Assembly (NCBI GenBank): GCA_963573385.1
Contig: CAUYLG010021491.1
Span: 1-64,000 of the forward strand
Source of the DNA: Cacajao melanocephalus
Taxonomy: Eukaryota; Chordata; Mammalia; Primates; Pitheciidae
Direction of reading: 5' to 3'
DNA: 64,000 bases
The notes under the pieces were generated by a model. It saw only the letters and a list, made by a program, of their open reading frames with translations, was not told the DNA's origin and made no database searches. This document shows positions 47,583 to 58,712 of this stretch, piece by piece. The stretch's first letter is position 1; each line of letters starts with the position of its first letter. A program made the translations under genes and the position numbers.

Positions 47583-48239
47583 TGCTTAAAGCATCTCTTT
47601 GCAATTAAACTATTACATGGCCCTGGGGGAATCAAAGAAAAAATGAAGAAATCACTTTCTCTTTTTCTGTCCACTAAATAATTCATACTTTCCTAACTTT
47701 TTACTGCATTTGTATGCTGTAAATCTCTATTGCACAGTTTGGAACTTTTTAATTGCCCCACAATTCCCTTAAAATGAAATGTCCCCTTCTAGGCCTTGTT
47801 ATTGCATGTTTTTGTGACCAGTTAAGAAGTTTCTGTATTTGAAGTATTAAATGTGAAGTATGAAGACATAACTTGCCTCTTATCTCCTTTGGACATTCAT
47901 ATGTGTTTCATAGAGATGTCATCCCAGGTAAAACTACTCTGAATTTTCTGTGTTAAAAACTCCTATTTCAGTCTGAGTCTGGGGCTTAAGTTTAACTTTC
48001 GAGGGGCTCATTCCCTTTGAGCTGGAATATGATTGTAAATACAGGCAGGGTCTGTAGATAATTCTCACTCATTCTTTAGCAGAGGTAGCACTATTGCAAG
48101 GTGAACTAGCAATAAGGCCTGACATACAGAAATGCTCTCCTGACCTAGCTAAAAAATGTATCACAGTTAATCATTTTATGTTATAATAAATAGCTGTTAT
48201 GTTGTCTTCCCAGTATCTTTTTCTTTCAGCAATTGTCCC
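47583..48239. other. Unassigned
   Basis: No repeat or gene was recognised. Confidence 0.4.
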
Positions 48240-48692
48240 TTTCAGCCTGTTGAAGATGTTGGCTACAAGCAGGTGTCTCCTCTGCCACAAAGACAGGCAT
48301 GTAACTCAATCTGGCCAAGTAGAGTACCCCCTCTCTGCTCTTGTGATAGTTTGTAGATGGTCACATGACCCAAATTTAGCCCATCAGAGGCATCTTCAGG
48401 AGTTTTGCAGAATTTGTTAGTAAAGAAGCCCTGACTTGTCTCTATTATAACTTTAACATGTTTGTAGTTGATTTGTTGGGGATTATTTTTGCCATAATGT
48501 TCAAAGAGAAAGCAGAACCAAGAGATGAATGAAGGAAGGGAGGGAGGAAGGGAGAGAGAGAGAGAGAGAGACAGAGAGAGAGAGAAGGAGCACCAATGCA
48601 ACGTTTGAAGACCTGGATCCACCCATATCTGATAATTTGATAAATTCTCGTTGATTCAGTTTAAGCTAATTTGAGTTAGGTTTCTATAAGTG
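48240..48692 (+). repeat. Old interspersed repeat with LTR-like 3' end, family not assigned
   Basis: 'ggtcacatgacccaaattta' with 'gcccatcagaggcatc', then a GA-rich centre, then 'gacctggatccacccatatc' and 'tttgagttaggtttctataa', correspond to a common human repeat that reads 'gtgacccag ... ggccaatcagag ... ctggatccagc ... tttgagttgggtttctgtcac'. The family was not resolved. Confidence 0.5.
48531..48590. repeat. Purine-only (GGGA/GA)n tract
   Basis: 41 purines in a row (48531-48571), one C, then 18 more purines. Long mirror-like purine tracts can form triplex (H-DNA). The 119-codon minus-strand frame at 48263-48622 is created by this tract and is not a gene. Confidence 0.9.
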
Positions 48693-49354
48693 ACATCAAA
48701 AAGACTCCAGGCAAGAAACATGTTCCCAGTTTATTTATACAAGTACAAATTATATGAGCTTTACAAGATAAAGGTGTATATATTTTTAGCCATTTTAAAA
48801 TCGCATTTTGAAACCTGTCATCTGAATCCATTGAACTGGGTATTATCAAATATCAACTTTGAATGCACTAAAAAAGAAAACAAACAAAAAACAAGGACAT
48901 GCTTTATTAACATCATATTACTTCACTATGAGAGCAATTTCTACAGCCTACATTAGATGCAATGTGCAACTGATTCAGGAACTAGTGACTTCTAGGGCAT
49001 TCAGCTAAATAACTAGCTATTAGTAACTAATTTTATATGTATCTAAGAAACCTTGGGAAAGTAAATAAACTGGTTGTGGACTAAAGTTAAGATTATACTC
49101 AGCATAAAAACAAGAGAGAGAGAGAAGCTATGACAAGAGCAGAAATGTGGAGTCAAGTTATACAGAAAACAAAGTAGCCGATTTCCTCAGGTATATATAG
49201 GCATTGGTAGCCTTAGGATCGTTTCTATTCTTTAGTCACAGCTTGTCTACTGCTTCCTCTGAGAAATTCTTCACCATGACACTCAGTACTTACTTCTCAG
49301 CTAGCTATTACTATACCAAGTTTGAATTGCAGGTTTACTTTCTGGTTCCCCAAA
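48693..49354. other. Unassigned, A+T-rich
   Basis: No repeat or gene was recognised. An A-rich patch lies at 48870-48893. Confidence 0.4.
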
Positions 49355-49440
49355 CAGACAATGAGCATTTTTGAGTGCAAGGACTGTCTTGTTCATTGCT
49401 ATGTCTCTCTTATGTAGCTCAGTGCTCTGCATCTGACCCA
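49355..49440 (+). repeat. L2 LINE 3' end fragment, weak
   Basis: 'acaatgagcatttttgagtg' and 'caaggactgtcttgttcatt' recall the L2 3' end 'actgtgagctccttgagggcagggactgt'. The match is short. Confidence 0.5.
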
Positions 49441-49817
49441 TTCACAAGGCATACTGAGCAAAGGGACATGTCTGTCAGTGATGTCTCAAGGTTGGCTGTA
49501 CAGAGGACCTGTGTTGCGGGAGCCTTCTCCTCTGGTCCAGACCTGGAGGATACTGTTCTTTCTTGACCACACACCATTCCTTTTAGGTTAATTATTATGC
49601 TATGTTATTTATTATGTTTAATACTTAGGTGTCTCCGACAGAGTCCAAGGCTCAGCAGAAATGTGATCATGCAGTGGAGACCGTAGGGAGATTTATCTAA
49701 CCTTGGTTTCTTTCTTCCCTACCTTTTGTACATGTTCAACTGCTAATATGTACTGTTAGACTTGGTTTCTAGGGTGGAAGAGAAAAAAAACATTTACCAA
49801 GAATGGTTTTAGTTATT
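49441..49817. other. Unassigned
   Basis: No repeat or gene was recognised. Confidence 0.35.
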
Positions 49818-49980
49818 TCAGGCTTGATGTCATTTAGTCCTCCTAATTACTGTATGAATATTATTTCATTTTATAGATGATCAAATTAGATAGAAGGCAA
49901 CTAAAATAGAACCCTCGTAGTGAGGCCAAATTTGAGTCATGGTATGCCTGACTCTCCAAATCTAGGATTTTTTACAATAC
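49818..49980 (-). repeat. MIR SINE, antisense
   Basis: 'tttagtcctcctaattactg', 'ttcattttatagatgatcaa' and 'catggtatgcctgactctcc' follow antisense MIR order. Confidence 0.7.
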
Positions 49981-51215
49981 TATTTAGAAGGATAACTTCA
50001 ACCTAGGATATTCAAGCCAAGTTCTGAATAAATCAATTTATTTAGAGTTATATATTCCTTATAAAAAAGCAATATATTATAAAGTGAATTCAATTATACT
50101 CCTCTTTCAATTGTCAGCAATAAAAAAAAATAACTGTGGGGAGAGCAGATTACCAGCAAATTTTGTATGGATAAAACTCACAAATAATATGTGAATAACT
50201 AAAAGTTGCCATCAGACTGTATCCTTAGCTATAAAAAGAGACTGGTTATAAGTGAAGAGTGATGAGTACCACGTTAGGTTAATTTACTCCTCCAGAGTTT
50301 ATGACAAATAATTATTTAGCAGATGGAATTTTCTGTAGGAAATTTCATTTACTCGATTTCCTCTTTACTTGCTCAATTTCTTCGTAAGATTCAGTCTACT
50401 TAAGAAGAACTTCTGGGATACTATTTGGGAGAGAAACACAGACTTACTTTATTCCAGAGGGAAAACAAAAGATTATCTAAACATCAGCTTAATCCATAGA
50501 CTGTAGTAGACGTAGTATGTCTGTTCTCCATGAGGAAGTCTGGGGAAAGCAGAATAAATACTCTGTGTGGAAAATCCAGAAGGGACCTCTGTCATGGAGT
50601 CTAAATTATGAGGTGTTCTCAGGAAACATGTATTTTATCCCAGGCCGAGGCCGAGGCCAGCTGGGGTTGGAAAGGCAGTCTCCAATGATTTGACATTTCC
50701 CTGATACCTCCTGGAGGAAATACTCAGGTTCCTAGAGGAGAGTGCGTTCTGGGCTGACAGCTCCTGTCTGTTTTCAAGGCGTCATTACCTGTGGCAGGTG
50801 ATGAAATACTCTGTAAGTTTTGACATTGTGAAGGGTAGAATAATTCAAAAGGGTCTTGCCCTCAAAGGCTGAGAAGGCTATACTCCCTGTGAGTCTTTCC
50901 AGACCTCTACTTCATGTGTACACATGCATAGACATAGAAAACCATGCACATGTGTGCACGCATGCATGTACATATGCTCTCACACACGTATACACATTGC
51001 TGATTTTTTAACTTTGTGCTTTTTAAAAAGGCTTTTATTTTGGTGCTTCGTAATAGGGATAAAATTTTGAAAATATTGTGTTATGTATTTTATTACCCCT
51101 TAAATCTTATTCTTTGAAGCTTTCCACCTCTAACGCTGAACATGAATCACATGACCCCTGAGAAGGTGTGGGCTGGGGGATGCACCACCCAGAACAAAGA
51201 AATCAAAACTATTGT
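49981..51215. other. Unassigned
   Basis: No gene or interspersed repeat was recognised. A short run of GAGGCC/GGCCGA units lies at 50643-50659. An alternating pyrimidine-purine tract is listed separately. Confidence 0.45.
50943..50976. repeat. 34-base alternating pyrimidine-purine tract
   Basis: Every base from 50943 to 50976 alternates pyrimidine and purine (for example 'catgcacatgtgtgcacgca'), a sequence type that can adopt Z-DNA. A second CA-rich piece follows at 50980-50997. Confidence 0.85.
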
Positions 51216-51594
51216 TGCTATGGACTGAATGTTTGTGTTCCCCCAAAATTCATTTTGTTGAAGCTCCCATCCCCAGTGTGATGTCCTTTGGAGATGGGGT
51301 TTTAGAAGGTAATTAGGACATGAGAGTGGAGTCCTCACAAAGGGATTAGTGCCCTCCTAGGGAGAGATGAAAAGGAGCTTCCTTCCTCTCTATTTCTCTC
51401 TCTTTGCCATGTGAGGTTATGCTGAGAAGAGAGCCATCTGCAAACACCAGGAAGAGAGCCCTTACTAGGAACTGAAATGGCTGGTACTTTGATCTTGGAC
51501 TTTCCAGCCTCCAGAACTATGAGAAACAAATGTTGGTTGTCTAAGCCACCCAATGTATGGTAATTTCTTATGTCAGCCTGAGCTGATTAAGACA
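51216..51594 (+). mobile_element. MLT1-type MaLR solo LTR
   Basis: It starts 'tgctatggactgaatgtttg' and ends 'gagctgattaagaca'. Internal landmarks are 'ggtaattaggacatgagagt', 'gggattagtgccctcctag', 'ttgccatgtgaggttatgct' and 'cttggactttccagcctcca'. About 379 bases, with the TG...CA ends of an LTR and no internal part. Confidence 0.9.
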
Positions 51595-51852
51595 ATGAAA
51601 GGGAAGTCCTAGTTATGAAGGAAGAGAAAATAGAAAGATTGTGCCTTCTTTCATGTGTAATGGTAGAAAGAGAAAAGGTAGAAGTAAGGAAATGACATGA
51701 TCTGAGCTCTAATCTAGAAAAAAGTTTAGGAGCTTACCAAATGGAGGTCACAGACCTCAGTGCAGCTTCAAGTTTGAGTAGTGAGACCCAATTTTGGAAT
51801 CATTCATCAAGGGAGATGGCCTGGTTCTCCAAGAACTTTGTTAATTACAGTT
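51595..51852. other. Unassigned
   Basis: No repeat or gene was recognised between the MLT1 LTR and the duplicated block. Confidence 0.35.
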
Positions 51853-51989
51853 GTTCATTTCAAAGGTGAACACAGTAGGATGTCCAGCTAGGGCACCCTC
51901 ATAGCCTAGACCAGTCAGCCTATCATAGACACCTGCCTAGGTACCAGCATGAGACCAAGGGCCTCTCCATCCCCCATCATGAGGACTGT
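51853..51989 (+). repeat. Duplicated block, copy 1 (unidentified family)
   Basis: It aligns without gaps to 54190-54307 over 118 bases with 14 differences (104 of 118 identical) and the likeness continues, with one gap, to 51989. It shares 'cacctgcctaggtaccagca' exactly. Both copies open with a short palindrome-like 'gttcattt...aggtgaac'. I do not recognise the family. Confidence 0.85.
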
Positions 51990-53159
51990 AACTTATCCCC
52001 TATACTCAAGCATCATTTGAGGAAAGAAGAGGGGAAAAAAGAAACAGTTACATGAGGGAGTGAACTTTGAGTTAACTGAAAAATTATCCCAAAGATGCTA
52101 TGTAACCTAGAGGAGCCAAAACATCATTAATAGGCAAATTTAAAGTTAAAGCCTGTTGCTCCCACCCTTGACTCCCATCAGCCACCCAGCAGGGTGGGAG
52201 CTTGTGAGAAAGATTTTATCACTTGTAGAAAATAAAGAAGCTCCCCTTTCTCTGCACATCTGGTATGTTAATTGTGACCCTACCAACATAAGTAATACCT
52301 GCAGCACAGTTTGGGAATCCCTGCTGGGACAAATGTCATTTTCCAGGTCTGCCATTTTCTGGGCCCAGGAAAAGCATCACTAGGTAAAACTTATTAATGC
52401 AACTGGAAGTCTTGCTTCTTTAACTTCAACAGCCTTCCAAGTTTGGTTGATGCTTATTCAAAGAATGAGAAATGCCTTTTGGCCTATGTTTCCCTGTGCA
52501 GGTAAAGATCCTAATTGTGCCATTACAAGGTGATACATAAATCTGTGCCACGGTTCTCATAATATATCTGCAAATGAGATCTTGAAGGTATTGTTCTCCC
52601 TTTCACCTGATGACAGAACAGAATGCTTCATTTAAAAATGGCAAAGAAGAATGATTGAGTTCAGTTCAACCTGAGATTTGGGTTTGTATATTTTAGGGCA
52701 AATGAATTCAGAAGACAGAACGGTTTCAAATGCATCAGGAAAACAAGCTGAAACATCTGGAAAAATCCATTTGAGATTAAAAGCATATGATGCACAACAA
52801 AGCCAACAACAAAGTCTCAATCTTAGAGCTTTTACTATTTGTTGATTGCAGTGGAGAAGCGGAGTTCCCAGCCATCTATGGATGCTAAATAAATTGGTCC
52901 TTGTAATACTTGGTATTATTTGTCAAGATATTGAAAAACCTCTAAACAGTGAGAAAATAAAATGCTAAATATCTAATATACTCTTTACAAATTTAAGGGA
53001 GTCAGAAAAAAAGTAATCAAAGCATGCAGAAGAATTGGATTAGGAGTTAAGTAGATTTCACCTAAATCTCACTTTTATTTGTGGCTTTTTTTTTTTCCTG
53101 ACAGGGTTTTTACTAGAGTTAATAAGAAGCCTCTGTATTTGTTAGCATATTTATTCCAA
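51990..53159. other. Unassigned
   Basis: No repeat or gene was recognised. Two open frames on opposite strands overlap at 52146-52383; neither shows a domain. Confidence 0.4.
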
Positions 53160-53292
53160 GTAGCTCAAAGGCTCCACAGACATTCTTTTATTATTTTTTA
53201 CAATATCTCTATAAGGTTTTTGGCAACAGAATAGGTATTATCCTTGTTAAACCTGGTACAGAAAAAGTAACTATTTTCAGATGTAATTTACA
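53160..53292 (-). repeat. MIR SINE fragment, antisense, weak
   Basis: 'acaatatctctataaggttt' and 'aacagaataggtattatcct' resemble the antisense MIR passage 'acaaccctatgaggtaggtactattat'. The rest is diverged. Confidence 0.45.
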
Positions 53293-53733
53293 AAGAGCAC
53301 CTCTTAGTCGGAAATCTAAATTGCTGTTAAGAAATTCTCTTTCAGGAATGTTTTTCTCCTCTTTCCTCTTTAATTTAAAGTATGAAGCTGTCAATTCTGT
53401 CATTAGTTATTGCAGTAACTTTTTCCTCTTCAGACCAAGGTCAAAAGTCTCCTGCTGTTAGTCTATCCATGAAAGTACTTGAACATACACAGCCACATGT
53501 CATGCATATTTATGTTGCACAGGTATTAGAGTAAACATAAGAGGGATGAATTATTAAGGGCAAAGTAGGACTGATGAAATGCTGTTAGTTTGGATAGTTG
53601 ACTGATTTGTTCTTTTATGGGCTTACATGAAGCTGTTGATGGCAAAAGAACAAACTTGATCTTGCTGTTAAGCTAACTCCTTAAGAATGATAAGTCTTAG
53701 GGGTTGAGAATGAGGAAAATGGTAAATATATAT
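53293..53733. other. Unassigned
   Basis: No repeat or gene was recognised. Confidence 0.35.
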
Positions 53734-54119
53734 TGCTATAGTTTGACTGTGTCCCCTAAAGTTCATGTATTGAAAACTTAATCCCCAGTGCAACACTGTT
53801 GAGAGGTGAGACTTTTAAAAGGTGATTCAGTCATGAGGGCTCTGCCCTCATGAATGGATTAATGCCATTTTTCTGAGAGTGGGTTAGTTATGGCAGGAGT
53901 GCGTTTCTCATAAAAGAATGTTTGCCTCCCTCCCACTCCGTACTCTCTTGCCTTTCCACCTTCCACCCTGGGATGAAGCAGCAAGAAGGTCTGTACCAGA
54001 TGTGAGCCCCCAAACCTTGGACTTCCAAGCCTCCAGAACTGTAAGAAATAAATCTCTGTTCTTTGTAAATTCCTCAGTCTCAGGTATTCTGTTACAACAG
54101 CACAAAACAGACTAAGACA
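53734..54119 (+). mobile_element. MST-type MaLR solo LTR
   Basis: It starts 'tgctatagtttgactgtgtc' and ends 'caaaacagactaagaca'. Internal landmarks are 'ttaatccccagtgcaacac', 'gtcatgagggctctgccctc', 'cttccaagcctccagaactg' and the polyadenylation-type 'taagaaataaatctctgttc'. About 386 bases with TG...CA ends. Overlapping open frames at 53859-54182 are inside it and are not genes. Confidence 0.9.
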
Positions 54120-54189
54120 TGCGTATATACATATGTACATACACAGAAAAAGACATAACCAATGGTGTATGTGTGTGTACATATGAAAT

Positions 54190-54327
54190 GTTCATTTCAT
54201 AGGTGAACATAGTAAGATGTCTGGCCAGGGTACCCGCAAAACCTAGACCAGTCAACCTACCATGGACACCTGCCTAGGTACCAGCATGAGACCAATGGCC
54301 TCTCCATCTTCAAATCATGAGGACTGT
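54190..54327 (+). repeat. Duplicated block, copy 2 (unidentified family)
   Basis: This is the partner of the block at 51853-51989 in the same orientation, 2,337 bases away. Sequence on either side is unrelated between the two copies, so the unit has sharp edges, as expected of an inserted element or a copied segment. Confidence 0.85.
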
Positions 54328-57300
54328 GCATATTCGAAGATATATACACATACACATACACAATTGAGTTATTTCAGGAAATGCACAAAACCTGCCACTT
54401 CTTATTCATCAGGGTGTGAGGCCCCTTGAACTATGCCAGGTGGGGGCTTCCATCAGAGCCTAAAGATCTCGTTGATCTTTAGTTGCGTTAGACTTTTTAA
54501 ACTCAAGAATTAGTATCTATTTCCAAAGCCACTTTACACTCAATTATCAGAGCCTCTGTCTGGAATGAAGATCTGTTTTCAGATCTTTGGCTCTGATGTA
54601 GACGGTGAAATATTATTGCAACCCTCAGGTGGATTTTTAGAGACAATTCTTCCATGTTAAATAAGCCCAATTTGTCTGGTGTTTAATGGTCATCATGCTT
54701 TACAAAGCCTGAACTCTTTATTGGAGACTTAAGATTGTGGTAAACAAGCCCCAGAAGATTTCAAGGAAAATGCATTCAGTCTATTTATCTGCTAAACTTC
54801 TTCTGCCTTTTTTGTTGTTATTGTTGTTGGGACTCCTCTCTGATTGCTTCAGGCTGGCTGAGCAAGGAGACGGATGACTGCTCCAGTCTCCTGTAGCATT
54901 TTGTTTTAATTGGTGCAAAGGAATGCAGAGCTGGAAAGAGGTACAGCTAGAGATGTTTTTTCTTCTTCCTTTTTGAAAGAGTTCTGTGGACAAGGTGCTG
55001 AAATGAAATTGTGGGCTGGGAAGATGTGGGGATGAGAAGGGCAGATGACAAAGAGTCAGTTAAAAGGCAGGGTCTGGAAGGTATCTGGAGATCTGAATTT
55101 TGTGCCAAGGAAGAGAAGGGCCAGATTCCAGTCTCCAGGGCTGCTAGAGTCCTGTCTGTGATATTATCTCTTGGTTCTTTCTTTTTCTGTGGTTGAAGAG
55201 GTTAAAAGTTCTCGAAAAGGAAAAAAAAAATTTTTCAAACTAAAACATGTCCCCAAAAATCTTGATGTAGAAAAATCTTTACTTTTCATTTTGCACAAAG
55301 GAAATCAAAATCTTCTCTTTAAAAGAATTATTATTTTCTGAAAAAAGCAGAGAGGTTCTCCCACTATGCTCTTTAGGTAAATGACAATGACAACCAGTAA
55401 CTTATTGCCTGATATGTTTTGATTATTGTGATTATTTTTCATACTTCCTGACACAAGACATCCAGCATGTTAGGACTATATACCTATCAAATAGCCACAT
55501 TTTACAACATTACATTTAAAGAGAAGATTGTTACATTGTCCAGGTAGTGCTTATTATTTAAAAAATAATTATTTTTCCTTATTGCTTATAGTAACTTCTT
55601 TAAAACTCAAACAGGAAATCTATTTCCTCACCTCAATTTTCTCTCGTCCATCAGGTCTGCATACATTGTGGGGCTTCTGGTGACTGCTGGGATGCTGGCA
55701 TTGATCTTTTCTTTCCCTGGGGGCAAAAACTGACCTTGGATTTTTATCGTTTAGGGGAAAATATCACACCTTTTACAAATAACCAGGTTTTCTTGTATTT
55801 CTTCTGATTTTGGTTATTTTGTGTTATCAAACAATCTTGGGCTGGCTTAACTGTAATTTACATACACATTTATATGCTTAAGTATTTATCTAATCATTCA
55901 TGTAATATTTTGATACTTTGTACATGCTGGATATTGTGCAAGGTGGTCTTAGATGGCGAATTGACTAAAGCAGATTCTGCATGTACTTTCATAGAACTTT
56001 AGGTCTATCATGTTTCATTAAGTTGGTGAGAAAATTATACTATTTATTGTATAGATGGTTGTTCTCATTTCTATATAAAATGATAAGAATATTTTTGCCA
56101 AAGAAGATAGGTGGTACAAGGAGCTTACCTTCGGTTTCATTAATCTCAATAGTAATCTGCTAATTACTTTGTTCAGCTCTTCACTGTGTGATAAGCTTTT
56201 AGAGATATTAGATCAATTCTGAAAGGTGGGGAAAAAAGGGGAAATCATGGCATATTTGGATTTTCAGAAGTTATGTGGAAGACTAGGAATTAATGTGATA
56301 TATTGATTTCTCAGTAATTGTACATGATTAGTAAAGAGAGTATCAATCATTTTATTATATATGTTCTCTTAGAGCTGGATGACAAACAATATCTTATAAA
56401 ATGTACACTGATGCATTTTAGTATCTGACTTCCTCAAACATGTTTGAATCTCCCATATCAAATCAGAGTCAGGCAGAGTGCTCTGGTCTCCGTGGTAGCC
56501 TTAGCTTCTTATGTGTGAGATTTGGTGAGTATGAGTTGACTGAGGTGTGTGGTTTTATCAAGTGCGAATTTTCTCTTGGAGTCTGAACTGTAGACAAGAG
56601 GAAGGTTCCACTGCCAAGAGTAGGGAGCAAAAGAGACCAATTTTTGACCTCTCATTTTAAAGCTATTCACCTATGTTTTAGTGCTTTTTCAACACTGCAT
56701 CAAAGCAGGAAACTTTCAAAGTCCAGGTGAAGCAGGATAATATTACTTTTCCAGGGACTAGGGTAGTTTTAATTAAAATTGGGTTTTATTTTGGAATAAT
56801 ATGCTTTGCATTTGAACCAAAAAGAAGTGAAAGAGAAAGAATAAAGTAGAGCAATTGATGGTCTCCCTAATGGCAAAAAGATCAATTAATTTACAAGGAG
56901 AAAGAAAAAAGAACCACATTACAGATTTACAAAATGTTCATTATCTATGGACTTTGGATATGACCCATCATCAGCCTAATATCCAAGGCAGAGATCTGAC
57001 AGTTCCAACCCTGAATTACAGGACCAGTTGATAAATTAAAAATCATTTTAAAATTTAATATTAAAATTGATAATTGCTCTGTGGGAAATAGATTTTTCTG
57101 AACTTACACCCTTTTCCTGTAGTGCAGAGCAAATGCAAAGAGATAAACTGTCCATTTGTCACAATGATAGATAGACAAATCCTACTTTCACCTTTGTTCC
57201 TCAGTACTCATACATTTCAATTAAGGAGAATAAGTGCTACCATTTGTAATATATGTTCATATTGTCTTATCTAGTTCTTTAGGGCTCAAATAATTCTCTT

Positions 57301-57579
57301 TAGAAATGGAAAAAATGTCCCCAACACACTCCATACAATTATTGGGTTATATTACTCAACCCTTCAAAGAACATGGCAGGGGGGCTGGAGACTTACTGGC
57401 CATTATTAGTATCTTAAAGATGTGACATATAAAGTAGTATCTGGAAATAATTGCTAATTTTCTGAATTAATGGATCCGTTAGTTCCATCATGTTAGTCCT
57501 GCTGGATTCTTCTCTACTTTGCTAATGTTGGTTTGCACTTCAAGTTTTTAGTGCAATTGTCACTTGAGGTATATTGGAT
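54328..57579. other. Unassigned, mostly A+T-rich
   Basis: No gene or named repeat. A (GTT)n-like patch lies at 54811-54828 and an A/T run at 55220-55236. Open frames stay at or below 70 codons. Confidence 0.45.
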
Positions 57580-58045
57580 TACTTTTTGCTGTTATTCACT
57601 TATTCCCTTTGCTATGGAACTTTGCAGAGAACTAGAGTTGGTGGGGTATATTTCCCATCTCATTGACATTAGGCTTGGTCATATGACTTGCTTGAAGCCA
57701 TTGAAATATTAGGGTATATGATGTGAGTAAAGACCTTAAATGTGCTCGTGAAATGGTGTTTGACCACTTGGGCTCCTCTGCTCATCACAAGGAGGGCAAA
57801 TCCTAGGTATTTGTTGCTCCTTCACCCTGGGCCCCAGAATGAGATACACAGAGTGAACATGTACCTGGCCTGAAACCTGTAGCCAAGTCTAACCAACCCA
57901 GAGTCAAAGCAAAACTTCCTGCGACAGGCCACAGACCTGGAAAGGAAATAAGAAATGCTCACTATTGAAAGGTGCTATGTTTTGGGATAGTTTAGGGCTA
58001 GATTATTATGGAGCATTCATTGCAACAATAGCTGCCTAACATATC
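57580..58045 (+). repeat. Old LTR-like interspersed repeat, family not assigned
   Basis: 'taggcttggtcatatgactt', 'gcttgaagccattgaaat', 'caccctgggccccagaatga' and the end 'tgcaacaatagctgcctaac' correspond to a common human repeat that reads 'cttggtttggccaatgaaat ... gggtcccggagtgag ... gcagcataacctag'. The family name is uncertain. Confidence 0.5.
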
Positions 58046-58099
58046 ATTCCATAAGGAAACCTTCTCGTGGCCTTGAGACTATGACTCACTATAAGTATT

Positions 58100-58194
58100 T
58101 ATTACAATGATAACAAATCTGTATCTTGCTCACCACTCTATCTCTAGTGCATAGCATATAGTAAATTCTCAAGTGTGTGTTGAATAAATAACTG
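58100..58194 (+). repeat. L2 LINE 3' end
   Basis: 'ctatctctagtgcatagcat', 'atagtaaattctcaagtgtg' and 'tgttgaataaataact' match the L2 3' terminus in sense order. Confidence 0.75.
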
Positions 58195-58319
58195 AAGGGC
58201 TTCTCAGGTCTAGTTTCTATTTCACGCCATGTCCAACTGTCTTGGCTCAGTTATGTGGCCATAGATAATATTCTTATTAAGCCATATTGAAAATATGTGA
58301 CTTTGTTTCCAGCTGTGTC

Positions 58320-58440
58320 TGTTCTCAAGTGTTTACCATCCTGAAAAGGACATAACACAGATTAATAAGTGCTGTGAAATGTTGGGAAAGCACATAGTTT
58401 GGGAACTGAACTCAGGCTGACAATGACGTCATTAGGGGGT
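58320..58440 (-). repeat. L2 LINE fragment, antisense, weak
   Basis: 'gacataacacagattaataa' and 'gtgctgtgaaatgttggga' recall antisense L2 ('acagacaataaa ... gtgctatgaagaa'). The match is short and uncertain. Confidence 0.35.
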
Positions 58441-58527
58441 GGGAGATTTAGAATATCTCAATAGGCATCCAGGGCAAGAAATATATGAGCTGTTTTAGAG
58501 ATGTTGATGCCAAACTTTGAAGCTAAT

Positions 58528-58712
58528 GGCAATAGTTAAGCATTTGTGATAGTACTTTATTATCTGATTTGAGATAGATGTTTTTATTATCTCCATTTTA
58601 AAAACATGGAAAGTGAGGATCAGAGAAAGCAAATAATTTGCCTGAGTTCACAGAGCTAGTAAGTGGTAAAGACAGAGATTATATCCTGGGCTGCTTGACT
58701 TCAATGTCAGCT
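58528..58712 (-). repeat. MIR SINE, antisense
   Basis: 'attatctccattttaaaaac', 'gaggatcagagaaagcaaat', 'gagttcacagagctagtaag' and 'cctgggctgcttgacttcaa' follow antisense MIR order. Confidence 0.85.

Noticed and set aside
48263..48622. Minus-strand open frame of 119 codons with a serine-leucine run
   Set aside because: The run is the translation of the GA tract inside an old repeat.
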